A model generated the notes under the pieces. It made no database searches and was not told where the DNA came from. It was given only the letters and a program-made list of their open reading frames with translations. A program made the translations under genes and the position numbers. DNA of 33,676 bases from Methanomassiliicoccales archaeon. GTDB lineage: Archaea; Thermoplasmatota; Thermoplasmata; GCA-020350865. Shown one piece after another: positions 23,501 to 32,100 of this stretch; the stretch's first letter is position 1; the number at the start of each line of letters is the position of its first letter. The stretch covers positions 2,017,820 through 2,051,495 of the forward strand of contig CP070739.1 of assembly GCA_020347705.1 (NCBI GenBank). Reading direction: 5' to 3'.

Positions 23501-24577
23501 ATGACAAAAGGTATCATATCCGATTTAAATTTGCCAAAGGCCTATCCTGAGCCCACAAAGCAGGTAGAGCTTGTTCAGACCCATATATCCTACATTTTCA
23601 TCACGGATGACTTCGTCTATAAGATCAAAAAACCAGTGAATTTCGGTTTTTTGGATTTCTCAACCCTGGACAAGCGTTTGTACTACTGTCAAAAGGAAAT
23701 AGAACTGAACAAACGCCTTTCACCTGACATCTATCTCGATGTGGTTCCCATAACCGATGAAGGCGAAAAGCTAAAAGTTTCAGGAGAAGGGGAGGTCGTG
23801 GATTACGCTGTGAGGATGAAGAAAATCCCCATGGACAGGATCATGGTGACCCTGTTGGAACAAGGGAAACTGACTCCAGAGATGGTGAAGAAGGTATCTA
23901 AGAAGATCGCGGATTTCCATTCCGAGGCTGTCACGTCCTCTGCCATAGAGCAGTTCGGCACCATAAACGTCATCAAAACCAACACCGACGAGAATTTTGA
24001 GCAGACCAAGGAATATATCGGAAAGTCCATAACGCAGAATCAGTTCGATACCATAAAAAATTATACCAACACATTCTACAAATCCAAGAAAGAATTGATC
24101 AAAAAACGTATTTCTGACCACAGAATAAAGGACTGTCACGGCGATCTTCACATGCAGCATGTGTGTTTCGCAGACGACATAATCATTTTCGACTGTATCG
24201 AGTTCAACGAGAGATTTCGGTATTCTGACACGGCAGCGGACATAGCCTTCTTGGCAATGGATCTCGATTACAACGGTGCATTCGATTTATCGAAGGTTCT
24301 GATGGATGCTTACATTCAACACTCCGACGATCCCGGTGTTTTGGACATGCTCAACTTCTACAAGGTTTACCGCGCCTATGTGAGGGGCAAGGTCATAGGC
24401 TTCAAGCTGAACGACCCGCAGATACCTGCGGATGAAAAGAAGGCGGCCCAACAAACCGCGAAAAGGTACTTTTCCCTTGCCTTGGACTATGTGAAGGAGG
24501 AAAAGAGGGAGGAAAAGAAGGAAAAAAAGCAGGAGGAAAATAAGGAGGAAAACGTCCATGGAGAAGGAACCTCGTAG
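23501..24577 (+). CDS. Aminoglycoside phosphotransferase-like kinase (COG2187 type)
   Basis: 358 residues from ATG 23501, five bases after GGTGA and 11 bases after the mutase stop. The N-terminal part (LVQTHISYIFITDDFVYKIKKPVNFGFLDF, shown here across two strands of the N-lobe) is typical of COG2187; the kinase core has the Brenner-type HGDLH (DCHGDLHMQH), the metal-binding Asp in IIFDCIEF and the downstream YSDTAADIAFLAMDLDY. The C-terminus is a Lys/Glu-rich tail. In many bacteria this domain is fused to a COG0645 P-loop kinase in one polypeptide of roughly 500 residues; here the two are separate genes overlapping by 20 bases. Substrate unknown; a small-molecule hydroxyl group is expected. 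Probably co-transcribed with the mutase gene. Confidence 0.82.
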   Translation: MTKGIISDLNLPKAYPEPTKQVELVQTHISYIFITDDFVYKIKKPVNFGFLDFSTLDKRLYYCQKEIELNKRLSPDIYLDVVPITDEGEKLKVSGEGEVVDYAVRMKKIPMDRIMVTLLEQGKLTPEMVKKVSKKIADFHSEAVTSSAIEQFGTINVIKTNTDENFEQTKEYIGKSITQNQFDTIKNYTNTFYKSKKELIKKRISDHRIKDCHGDLHMQHVCFADDIIIFDCIEFNERFRYSDTAADIAFLAMDLDYNGAFDLSKVLMDAYIQHSDDPGVLDMLNFYKVYRAYVRGKVIGFKLNDPQIPADEKKAAQQTAKRYFSLALDYVKEEKREEKKEKKQEENKEENVHGEGTS

Positions 24578-25133
24578 CACTCCATTTTTGATCATCGCCT
24601 GCGGGCTCACAGGCACGGGAAAGAGCACGATACTAAACGAGGTGGCAAAGGAAAAAGACATCCTCATTCTCACTTCGGACATGATAAGAAAAGAGCTTGC
24701 AGGAATTTCACCTGCGGAGCACAGGTACGTGGAATTCGATTCTGGAATCTACTCGGAAGAATTCACGAAGAAGACCTATATTCACATGATAGAGGAGGGC
24801 AAAAAGCATATTCTGCAGGGCAGGTCCGTTATCCTGGACGCCTGTTTTCCAAAGAAATGGCAGAGAGAGAAGGCCAAAGAAGGTGCAAAGGAAGTCAACG
24901 CGCATTTTTTATGCGTACAATTCACCTGCCCGGAGGAGGAGGTTAGAGAGCGCCTTGAAAAGAGATTCGAGAGCAAAGAGGGTGTATCGGACGGAAGATG
25001 GGAGATATACCTCTCTCAAAAGGAGAGCTTCGAGGATGTAGATGAGTTTGACTCAGATTCCCATATGATCGTGGACACTTCCTTGTCAAAAGTAGATATA
25101 ATAAAAAAAATAATGGATAGGCTCAAGGCCTAG
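24558..25133 (+). CDS. P-loop kinase (COG0645 type), partner of the APH-like kinase
   Basis: 191 residues. The Walker A motif is GLTGTGKST (about 14-22), followed by [12 protein letters not shown], a Walker B-like [16 protein letters not shown], and an Arg-rich lid ([12 protein letters not shown]). This is the gluconokinase/zeta-toxin-like group usually found as the C-terminal half of COG2187-COG0645 fusions. AGGAGG lies ten bases before ATG 24558; the gene overlaps its upstream neighbour by 20 bases in the +1 frame. Its TAG shares the palindrome CTAG with the stop of the convergent ahcY gene. Substrate unknown. Confidence 0.82.
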   Translation: MEKEPRSTPFLIIACGLTGTGKSTILNEVAKEKDILILTSDMIRKELAGISPAEHRYVEFDSGIYSEEFTKKTYIHMIEEGKKHILQGRSVILDACFPKKWQREKAKEGAKEVNAHFLCVQFTCPEEEVRERLEKRFESKEGVSDGRWEIYLSQKESFEDVDEFDSDSHMIVDTSLSKVDIIKKIMDRLKA

Positions 25134-26386
25134 GTCCCGGCCTTCCAGCTTTTCAAATACTCATCCTGCTCGGGCGTCAAAGTGTCTATTTTTATGTTCA
25201 TGGACTCCAACTTTAACCTGGCGACCTCCTTGTCTATATACTCGGGCACTGGGTGTACCTTGATTTTAAGGTTCTTTCCGTCAGTTTTTATGTATTCGGC
25301 CGTCAAGGCCTGATTGGCGAAGCTCATGTCCATCACACTGGCAGGATGCCCTTCGGCACATGCGAGGTTCACGAGCCTTCCCTCTCCAAGGAGGTAGATG
25401 CGTTTTCCGTTCTTCAATGTGAACTCCTCGATGAAGTCCCTGAGTTTGCGCTTTTGCGTGGTAAGAGACTCTAAGGCAGGAATATCCAGCTCCACGTTGA
25501 AATGCCCGGTGTTGGCCACTATAGCGCCATCCTTCATGGCCTCGAAATGCTCGCTTCTTATGACGTTCTTGTTCCCTGTGGCCGTAATGAATATATCCCC
25601 AATTTTGGCCGCCTCCGCAATGGGCATCACCCTGTATCCGTCCATCACGGCTTCAAGAGCCCGCAGGGGATCAACCTCCACGATGATGATATTGGCACCC
25701 ATACCCTTTGCCCTCATCGCGGTTCCTCTGCCGCACCATCCGTAGCCACCGACGACGAAGTTCTTACCAGCGATGAGCACGTTCGTGGCCCGCATGAACC
25801 CGTCGATTGAGCTCTGTCCAGTTCCATATCTATTGTCGAAGAAATGCTTGGTGTTGGCATCGTTCACAGCGATTATCGGGTATTTCAGCACACCGTCTCT
25901 TTCCATGCTCTTGAACCTGATAACACCTGTGGTGGTTTCCTCAGTTCCTGCTGTAACGCCATCTAAAAGCTCGGTTCTTTCGGAGTGCAGCGTGGAGACT
26001 AAATCACCTCCGTCATCCATGGTAGCATTCGGTTTGAAATCCAGCACCTTGTGGACATGCTCGTAGTAGGTCTTGTTGTCCTCACCTGTGCATGCGAAAA
26101 CAGGTATTTCATAGTCCTTGACAAGGGATGCGGCCACAGGGTCCTGTGTGCTGAGGGGATTTGAGGCGCACAAGGCAACGCCGGCTCCGCCGGCCTTTAG
26201 GGTTCTTACTAGATTCGCTGTCTCGGATGTGACGTGAAGGCAGGCACCTATCATCAATCCTTTCAATGGCTCTTTTTCACCGAACCTCTTTTTTATTAGG
26301 GAGAGAACAGGCATCTGTCTGTTTGCCCACTCTATCCTCAACTTTCCAGATTCTGCGAGATTAATATCGGCTATGTCATAATCCAT
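25130..26386 (-). CDS. ahcY: Adenosylhomocysteinase (S-adenosylhomocysteine hydrolase)
   Basis: 418 residues, the usual archaeal length, lacking the C-terminal Tyr-containing extension of many bacterial/eukaryotic forms. Conserved features: early [72 protein letters not shown], the NAD-binding [23 protein letters not shown] and the C-terminal [17 protein letters not shown]. It splits S-adenosylhomocysteine to adenosine and homocysteine, removing the inhibitor left by methyltransferases. ATG 26386 follows GGTGA. A TATA box (26419-26426) predicts a leader of about ten bases. Divergent from an Lrp-type regulator and convergent with the P-loop kinase. Confidence 0.96.
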   Translation of the reverse strand: MDYDIADINLAESGKLRIEWANRQMPVLSLIKKRFGEKEPLKGLMIGACLHVTSETANLVRTLKAGGAGVALCASNPLSTQDPVAASLVKDYEIPVFACTGEDNKTYYEHVHKVLDFKPNATMDDGGDLVSTLHSERTELLDGVTAGTEETTTGVIRFKSMERDGVLKYPIIAVNDANTKHFFDNRYGTGQSSIDGFMRATNVLIAGKNFVVGGYGWCGRGTAMRAKGMGANIIIVEVDPLRALEAVMDGYRVMPIAEAAKIGDIFITATGNKNVIRSEHFEAMKDGAIVANTGHFNVELDIPALESLTTQKRKLRDFIEEFTLKNGKRIYLLGEGRLVNLACAEGHPASVMDMSFANQALTAEYIKTDGKNLKIKVHPVPEYIDKEVARLKLESMNIKIDTLTPEQDEYLKSWKAGT

Positions 26387-26418
26387 CCTTTCACCGAAAC
26401 GTTCTAATGTATTGAGGA

Positions 26419-26502
26419 TTTATATATTTTTTCTTAAATTCTTTGTACATATTTTAGATATTTATTGATTATTATAGACAATGTCCGAAAAATTAATAAA
26501 TA
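26419..26502. promoter_or_regulatory. Divergent promoters of ahcY and the Lrp-type regulator
   Basis: Minus-strand TATATAAA at 26419-26426 serves ahcY (start near 26397). Plus-strand TTAATAAATA at 26493-26502 lies about 25 bases before ATG 26522, fitting a leaderless regulator message. I found no strong palindrome that would mark an operator. Confidence 0.5.
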
Positions 26503-26521
26503 TTATGAGCAATATCCCATT

Positions 26522-26962
26522 ATGAACCATGATTCACTCGATGCCCGGGACAGGAAGATAATCGCGGTTCTTGTTGATAATGCCCGGGCCAGTATAAGGG
26601 AGATCTCCAAGGCAACAGGGATAAGACCAAGCACCGTGCATCAAAGAATCAAGAGGCTGGTGGAAATAGGTGTAATAGAAAAATTCACGGTGAGGTTAAA
26701 CGACGAGCTGATAGGCGAGGGCTTTACCGGGTTCATGCTGATTGCGGGATCTACAGAACGCTACCTTGGCGACGAGATCATGAAAAACGAAAGAGTAAAA
26801 GGCATATACGGAATCACGGGAGAGTACGATCTGCTCATAAAAATGAAATTTCGGGACATGAAGGCCTTTAACGATTTTCTTCTGGATTTTAGGGAGAAAT
26901 ACAGTAAACATATCTTAAAAACACTGACTATGGTCCAGACCGTAAATTTAAAGGACCAATGA
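26522..26962 (+). CDS. Lrp/AsnC-family transcriptional regulator
   Basis: 146 residues from ATG 26522; upstream codons back to 26465 are open but lie over the promoter. The helix-turn-helix (LDARDRKIIAVLVDNARASI, then ISKATGIRPSTVHQRIKRLVEIGVI) is followed by the RAM ligand-binding domain (GFTGFMLIAGS, VKGIYGITGEYDLLIKMKFRDM, LTMVQTV). The GITGEYD segment is typical of Lrp effector sites. It likely binds an amino acid or related ligand and controls itself and perhaps divergent ahcY, 135 bases away. The ligand cannot be inferred. Confidence 0.88.
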   Translation: MNHDSLDARDRKIIAVLVDNARASIREISKATGIRPSTVHQRIKRLVEIGVIEKFTVRLNDELIGEGFTGFMLIAGSTERYLGDEIMKNERVKGIYGITGEYDLLIKMKFRDMKAFNDFLLDFREKYSKHILKTLTMVQTVNLKDQ

Positions 26963-27234
26963 ATCCGCAGGATTTATAGGGTATACAGCTCTTCTTGTAA
27001 AACAGCGGCATAAACAGATCGAAACCATCCTTTCTTGCCTCTCTTTTGACTAGTGTCGATTGTATCTGGGGCTCGATGTTGTACAATTTTACATACATAT
27101 TTCTCTCTCCGTCTCCGCCTACTATCCATGACATTATAAAATTCACCATTAGAATATCAAAGAAGATAATTATTAGGAAAACTAACCCTAATCCCGTCAG
27201 TAGGTTTTTAATAAAAAAGAATCCCCAAAAACAT
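26928..27234 (-). pseudogene. Possible frameshifted small membrane protein
   Basis: ATG 27234 follows the stop of the small gene at 27235 and reads MFLGILFY then stop. Removing one base of the six-A run at 27213-27218 (six T on this strand) joins it to the long frame IKNLLTGLGLVFLIIIFF, a membrane helix, then a second hydrophobic stretch (ILMVNFIMSWIVGG) and a polar domain containing YVKLYNIEPQ and CIPYKSCGFIG, ending at 26928 inside the antisense strand of the Lrp gene. About 101 residues if corrected. It could be a frameshift mutation, a sequencing indel or coincidence; ATG 27149 gives a shorter unshifted version. Confidence 0.35.
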
Positions 27235-27363
27235 TTACGTGGGATGCTTCTCCTGCCATCGCTTTCTTCCTTTTCTGAACTCCTTTGGGGTCAATATAAC
27301 GCTTGCATATTTTTTTGTGGATGTTATCTCTATGAAGTCCTCATATTTTCTTTTTCTGCTCAT
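27235..27363 (-). CDS. Small basic hypothetical protein
   Basis: 42 residues, ATG 27363 to TAA 27235: MSRKRKYEDFIEITSTKKYA, then SVILTPKEFRKGRKRWQEKHPT. Highly basic, with a beta-strand-like ITSTKKYASVIL centre, suggestive of a nucleic-acid-binding or regulatory peptide. Weak ribosome binding site. Its stop is adjacent to the next possible start (TAAATG). Confidence 0.4.
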   Translation of the reverse strand: MSRKRKYEDFIEITSTKKYASVILTPKEFRKGRKRWQEKHPT

Positions 27364-27491
27364 GATCTCAATCCTTTGATTATCAAATTTTTTATTCTCT
27401 TACAGCGTATTAAAACTCTCTCTCTAAATATCGATGATGATAATCGTTTAGCATAAAATTATTTTGACATGCCTTTGGTTGTGAGTCTTTT

Positions 27492-27857
27492 TCATTCATT
27501 TGAAACGAAGCTTCTCTGAAGAGGATCGAAGCACTTATTCTCACACAGGCATATTTCATTATGATGTTTGTACAGCGTTCTCATACCCCAATATCCGAAG
27601 GCGTAGAAAAGGGTATCATATGCGGTCTCATCGGATAAGGAGATGCTCATTTTGGAAAGAAGATCGTGTCTATACAACATCCTTGCGACCTTTGCTAAAA
27701 CTTCTTTCGTCTCATTGGATTCGAGATTCCCTTCCTTCCATGTTTTATACGGGCAGTTCGATTCATCAGAGCCCTTGATCATATTGATGATATAAGGCTC
27801 AACCTCGTTTTCAATCAGTCTAATCTTTTTCAATTTCTTCGCAGCAATAGCGGCCAT
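27492..27857 (-). CDS. Hypothetical protein with C-terminal Cys residues
   Basis: 121 residues from ATG 27857; a TATA-like TTATAA (27889-27894) lies about 34 bases upstream and there is no ribosome binding site, fitting a short or absent leader. A basic N-terminus (AAKKLKKIRLIENEVEPYI) is followed by a mostly helical region, a SNCPYKTW segment, ETKEVLAKVARMLYRHDLL and a C-terminal ICLCENKCFDP with C-x-C-x3-C. Family not recognised. It lies 52 bases downstream of the sirtuin gene on the same strand. Coding is supported by its length and composition only. Confidence 0.6.
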   Translation of the reverse strand: MAAIAAKKLKKIRLIENEVEPYIINMIKGSDESNCPYKTWKEGNLESNETKEVLAKVARMLYRHDLLSKMSISLSDETAYDTLFYAFGYWGMRTLYKHHNEICLCENKCFDPLQRSFVSNE

Positions 27858-27908
27858 AATAATCCAAGGCAATCATGTGTTTATGACCTTATAATCTTTA
27901 TGGGGTTA

Positions 27909-28676
27909 TTACTCGGACTTATCGTTATCCAATTCCTTTTTTACATTTGACCAAAGTTCGGGCAGAATCTCCCCTGCCATTCCAAAAAGAGAAACATCTG
28001 CAATGGTTGTAATCGGTGTGGATTCGAGATTCACTTCAATTATATAAGCATGGTTTTTCTTGGCTGCATACGGCAGGCTCGCTGCAGGGGCAACCAAGGC
28101 AGAGGTACCGACAACCATCATAACATCACATTCCTCGGCCAAGGTGAACGCCTCAGCCACCTCTTTTTTTGGCATAGGCTCCCCAAACCAAACCACATCA
28201 GGTCTTATCAAAGAACCGCATTCGCATTGTGGTGGGATGTGCCTTAATGGGACTTCGGTAAAACCGAAAATCCTTTCTTCATCTATGCACCTTGCCCTCC
28301 AAATATTACCGTGAAGTTCTATTAGATTTTTACATCCGGCCCTTTTATGAAGGCCGTCCACATTCTGGGTGATTACGGTGAATTTTGGATAAATATTCTC
28401 CATCTCTGCAATGGTTCTATGAGCCGGGTTTGGATTGGCTTTCATAATCAACTGCCTTCGCCAATCGTACCATTCCCACACCTTCCTTGGATCCTGCTGG
28501 AATGCATAAGGTGTGGCCATTTCCTCTACTCGATATTTTTTCCACATGCCATCTTTTCCTCTAAAGGTCGGTATACCGCTTTCTTTCGAGATGCCGGCAC
28601 CCGTGAGGATAGCGATATTTTTAAATTGGCTTAACCACCTGCAAGCTTCTTTAATTCTCTCCTCTTCAGTCATCAT
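27909..28676 (-). CDS. NAD-dependent protein deacylase, Sir2 family (class III-like)
   Basis: 255 residues. Sirtuin motifs in order: GAGISKESGIPTFRG (26-40), TQNVDGLH (103-110), catalytic His122 in ELHGN, RPDVVWFGEPMP (158-169), VGTSALVAPAASLP and IIEVN. Tyr70 and Arg73 (WEWYDWRR) match the YxxR pair that binds the acyl carboxylate in CobB and SIRT5, so desuccinylase/demalonylase activity is possible. The zinc site is unusual: Cys130, Cys151 and Cys153 are present, but the second Cys of the first pair is missing (RARCIDEE). Start ATG 28676, with another ATG immediately after it. It probably deacylates lysines of metabolic or chromatin proteins. Confidence 0.92.
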   Translation of the reverse strand: MMTEEERIKEACRWLSQFKNIAILTGAGISKESGIPTFRGKDGMWKKYRVEEMATPYAFQQDPRKVWEWYDWRRQLIMKANPNPAHRTIAEMENIYPKFTVITQNVDGLHKRAGCKNLIELHGNIWRARCIDEERIFGFTEVPLRHIPPQCECGSLIRPDVVWFGEPMPKKEVAEAFTLAEECDVMMVVGTSALVAPAASLPYAAKKNHAYIIEVNLESTPITTIADVSLFGMAGEILPELWSNVKKELDNDKSE

Positions 28677-28855
28677 TTTACTATATCACATAATACATGT
28701 TTTAACTTTTTGTAAAGATGAAAATGGAGTTCAACGAGAGTATAAAATAAATGTATTTTACAACTATAAAAATGTAATCTTTATACACATAATTTATATA
28801 CCTCAAACCACATAGCAATAACAAATTACAATCTGTTATAAAAGGAGGGTTTAAA

Positions 28856-29107
28856 ATGACAAGAACGAAAAAATCTAAAAAATCGGTCAAAAAGGGAAAA
28901 AAGAAGGCAATAGTGAAAAAAGAAAATCGATCCAAAGGTGTTAAAAGCCGTAAAAAAATCAATAAAGAAAATATGGCCTGGGAAGATAAAACATTGGTTT
29001 TATGCAACATATATACTGAGTGCAATAAACTCTTAAAAATCTTGGAACCAATGGCCGAGATTTATTCGGGATATGATGTTTGGGAAGGCAGTGAGATTAA
29101 AAAATAA
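28856..29107 (+). CDS. Small protein with Lys-rich N-terminal tail
   Basis: 83 residues. AGGAGG (28843-28848) stands eight bases before ATG 28856. The first 40 residues are extremely basic (MTRTKKSKKSVKKGKKKAIV and on to SRKKINKEN), like a histone H1-type tail. The rest (WEDKTLVLCNIYTECNKLLKILEPMAEIYSGYDVWEGSEI) may form a small helical domain. Not recognised. It ends 15 bases before the start of the giant surface protein and could be co-transcribed with it. The basic tail suggests nucleic acid or polyphosphate binding, by composition only. Confidence 0.65.
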   Translation: MTRTKKSKKSVKKGKKKAIVKKENRSKGVKSRKKINKENMAWEDKTLVLCNIYTECNKLLKILEPMAEIYSGYDVWEGSEIKK

Positions 29108-29122
29108 TATCGGGGTGATTCC

Positions 29123-32100
29123 TTGAAAGGGAAATTTCCATCTATTACGATTTGTGTTGTTTTAAGCGCTACGATGTTTGCTTCAGTGGATATTGGGTTT
29201 GAGGTTGTGGACAGGATTAAGGGGACTACGATTTATGTGCCCACAGATTATTCAACGATACAAGAGGCGATAGATGCAGCGAATGATGGGGATACTGTTT
29301 TTGTTAATAGTAAAGGAGGTCATTTTGGAAGTTATCGTGAGAATTTAATTATATCTAAGAGTATTGAATTAATAGGCGAGGATAGAGAAACCACGAGGAT
29401 TGAAGGTGATGCATATCGTTGGTATGGTAATCCAATTATCCGTATATTTGCAGATGATGTGACTATTTCAGATTTCTCACTTTTTTTGGGTGGTGATGGT
29501 ATAGTTACGGAGGGATGTAATACCAATATTTCTGATAACAAATTCTTTTGGAACCTCTTTAGTGGCATCACTCTTTGGTCATCTAACAATATCGTTACAG
29601 ACAATATCATTACAGGGGGTATAAATGGCATATTAATCGGCGGTTCAAGAGGAAACCAAATCACAAATAATATAATGGAAGGAAGTGGGATCTCCCTTTG
29701 GGGATCTCATCTTGAGGATTGGACCACTAATAATATCGACACTTCTAATACAGCAAATGGGAAGCCAATTTATTATTGGAAAAATAGGAATGGTGGGACT
29801 ATCCCTGGGGGGGCTGGTCAAGTAATACTTGCTAACTGTACAAATGTGAGGGTTGAAAATCAAGATCTTTCAGATGCAACTATTGGAGTTAAACTTGGTT
29901 TTTCATCAAATAATTATATACTCAATAATGATGTTTCAACCAATTGGTATGATATATGTGCCATTAATTCAAATAAAAACTACATAAATGATAATACAGC
30001 ATCAAATGGTATATATGGAATAAGACTATCAAATTCTCACGGGAATAATATTGCAGGCAATATAATTTCAGATAATTATGTTGAAGGTATTTATTATACA
30101 AACTCCCATGAAAATATAATAATGGATAATTATATTTCAAATAATGGGCATTTGCCTTGGCCGGAGGATTTTGGAGAGGAACCTTGGTTAGAGGGATCAT
30201 GGGGGAGAGAGGATGCGGGGATAACATTAGAAGGGTCTTCGAACAACTGGATTTATTATAACGAGCTCGTCGATAATATAATTCAGGCGCAAGATAATCG
30301 ACATGATAATCTTTGGGATAATGGGTATCCTTTTGGAGGTAATTACTGGTCTGATTATTATGGTGTCGACAACTTTAAAGGTCCAAACCAGGACATTCCC
30401 GGAAGTGATGGGATTGGGGATACTCCTTACGTAATCGACTCTAATTCTAGGGATAAATATCCATTGATGGGGCCTTATTCTCCTTCTCCTCCAGATTTGA
30501 GGTTATTTGATTGGGGTATAGATATTACGCCTCCAAGTCCTATTATTGATGGTATGACCATTACTGTTAACGCAACGGTCTACAGTTTTAGTATATCAGC
30601 ATCTAATATCGATGTTAAATTCTACAACGGAGACCCTGATACGAATAATGACCAAATCCCAGATCCAACTGCCCTGGAAATTGGAAGTGAGGTTATCGAT
30701 ATAACAAAAGATTCTTTATCAGTAGCATCGATACAGTGGATCCCTCCAACAATAGGTACATATGAAATATATATTTGGGTAGATCCATACAATAACATTC
30801 AGGAGGAAAATGATACAAATAATTTAAATTATAAAGGCTTTGTGATTATTCCTAGGGATTTATTTTTATCAAACTCGGATATCCAATTCACTCCTCCTAG
30901 TCCGGTAATTAATGACACTACAATAACAATCAATGCAACAATATTTTGTTCTGGTAGATCCATTTCAAATGTTGAAGTTAAATTTTACAATTGTGACCCT
31001 GATACAGAAGACGATATGATTCCCGATGGAGTTGCAGAGGAAATCGGAAATGTAACAATCGATATTATGAAAGATTCTTCAGCTTTCGCTATAATTCAAT
31101 GGATTCCTCCAACTGTAGAGATATATCAAATCTTTGTTTGGGTAGATCCGATGAATACAACGATTGAATTAAACGAAAGGAATAACTTAGCGACGAAAAC
31201 GCTATCCGTATTTAATTGGATTGATTCTTTTTACAATTTCACAAAGACAGAATCAAAACAATGTGTCGAGATTAACGATGGTGATGTTGTTCTTGATTTA
31301 CCCACTAAATTTGATTTCGATGCCTCAGACGAGGGATTCAGTCTTGAGAGTGACCAAATACATAGTCATATCTATTGGGATTCTAATAGCGGTAGGATCT
31401 ATTTTCGAGCTAACAATCACGATCCTAAAGATGAGATGTTTATAAAACCCCTCTCTAGAACCATTAACGAAAATAGTAGTAGTTGGACTTTAAGTGCGAG
31501 GTTTAGGATAACGGTCCAAGGAAAATGGCAGTATGCAATGCCCCTCTTCATCGCAAATTCAAATGTTGAGTCGATTCGATGTGACCCTAGTTCAATATAT
31601 TTTGGCTATGACTCAAATTCAAATACTATCCGTGCTAGATATAGGGATTCAAATGGCAATACCCGAATTTATATATCTCGTTCGGGGAACGTCAATATAG
31701 AATACCTTGTAAGAGTCTTATACGATAATATAACAAAGAATTTAAAACTTCAAATTCGAAATCAAAATGATGTTTTATTAAAAGAAGGTTCATACGTTAT
31801 AGGGACCAATCCCTTTGATGGTTTTACGTTTGGAAAAATAGGTGTTGGAACAGATGCCTATTGTGGTCATCCTGATCCTGTGTGCAGGGGATGGACGGAT
31901 GATATAATATATTTTCAAATTAATAACAAAAGCGGAAAGCTCATCTCAAAACCAATAACACTCCCATCTGACAAAGTGTGGTCTAAATTATATATAAATA
32001 AAACAGAGCCGTCAAACGCTTACATTAATGTAACCATTATTGATGCCGCCTCAGGTGAGCCGATACCTAATTTCAAAGATTTAACAGGTGACATAATTGA

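Noticed and set aside
27046-27456. 136-codon plus-strand frame after the Lrp gene
   Set aside because: Antisense to the small basic gene and the membrane-helix frame, with no ribosome binding site; the minus-strand reading looks more protein-like.
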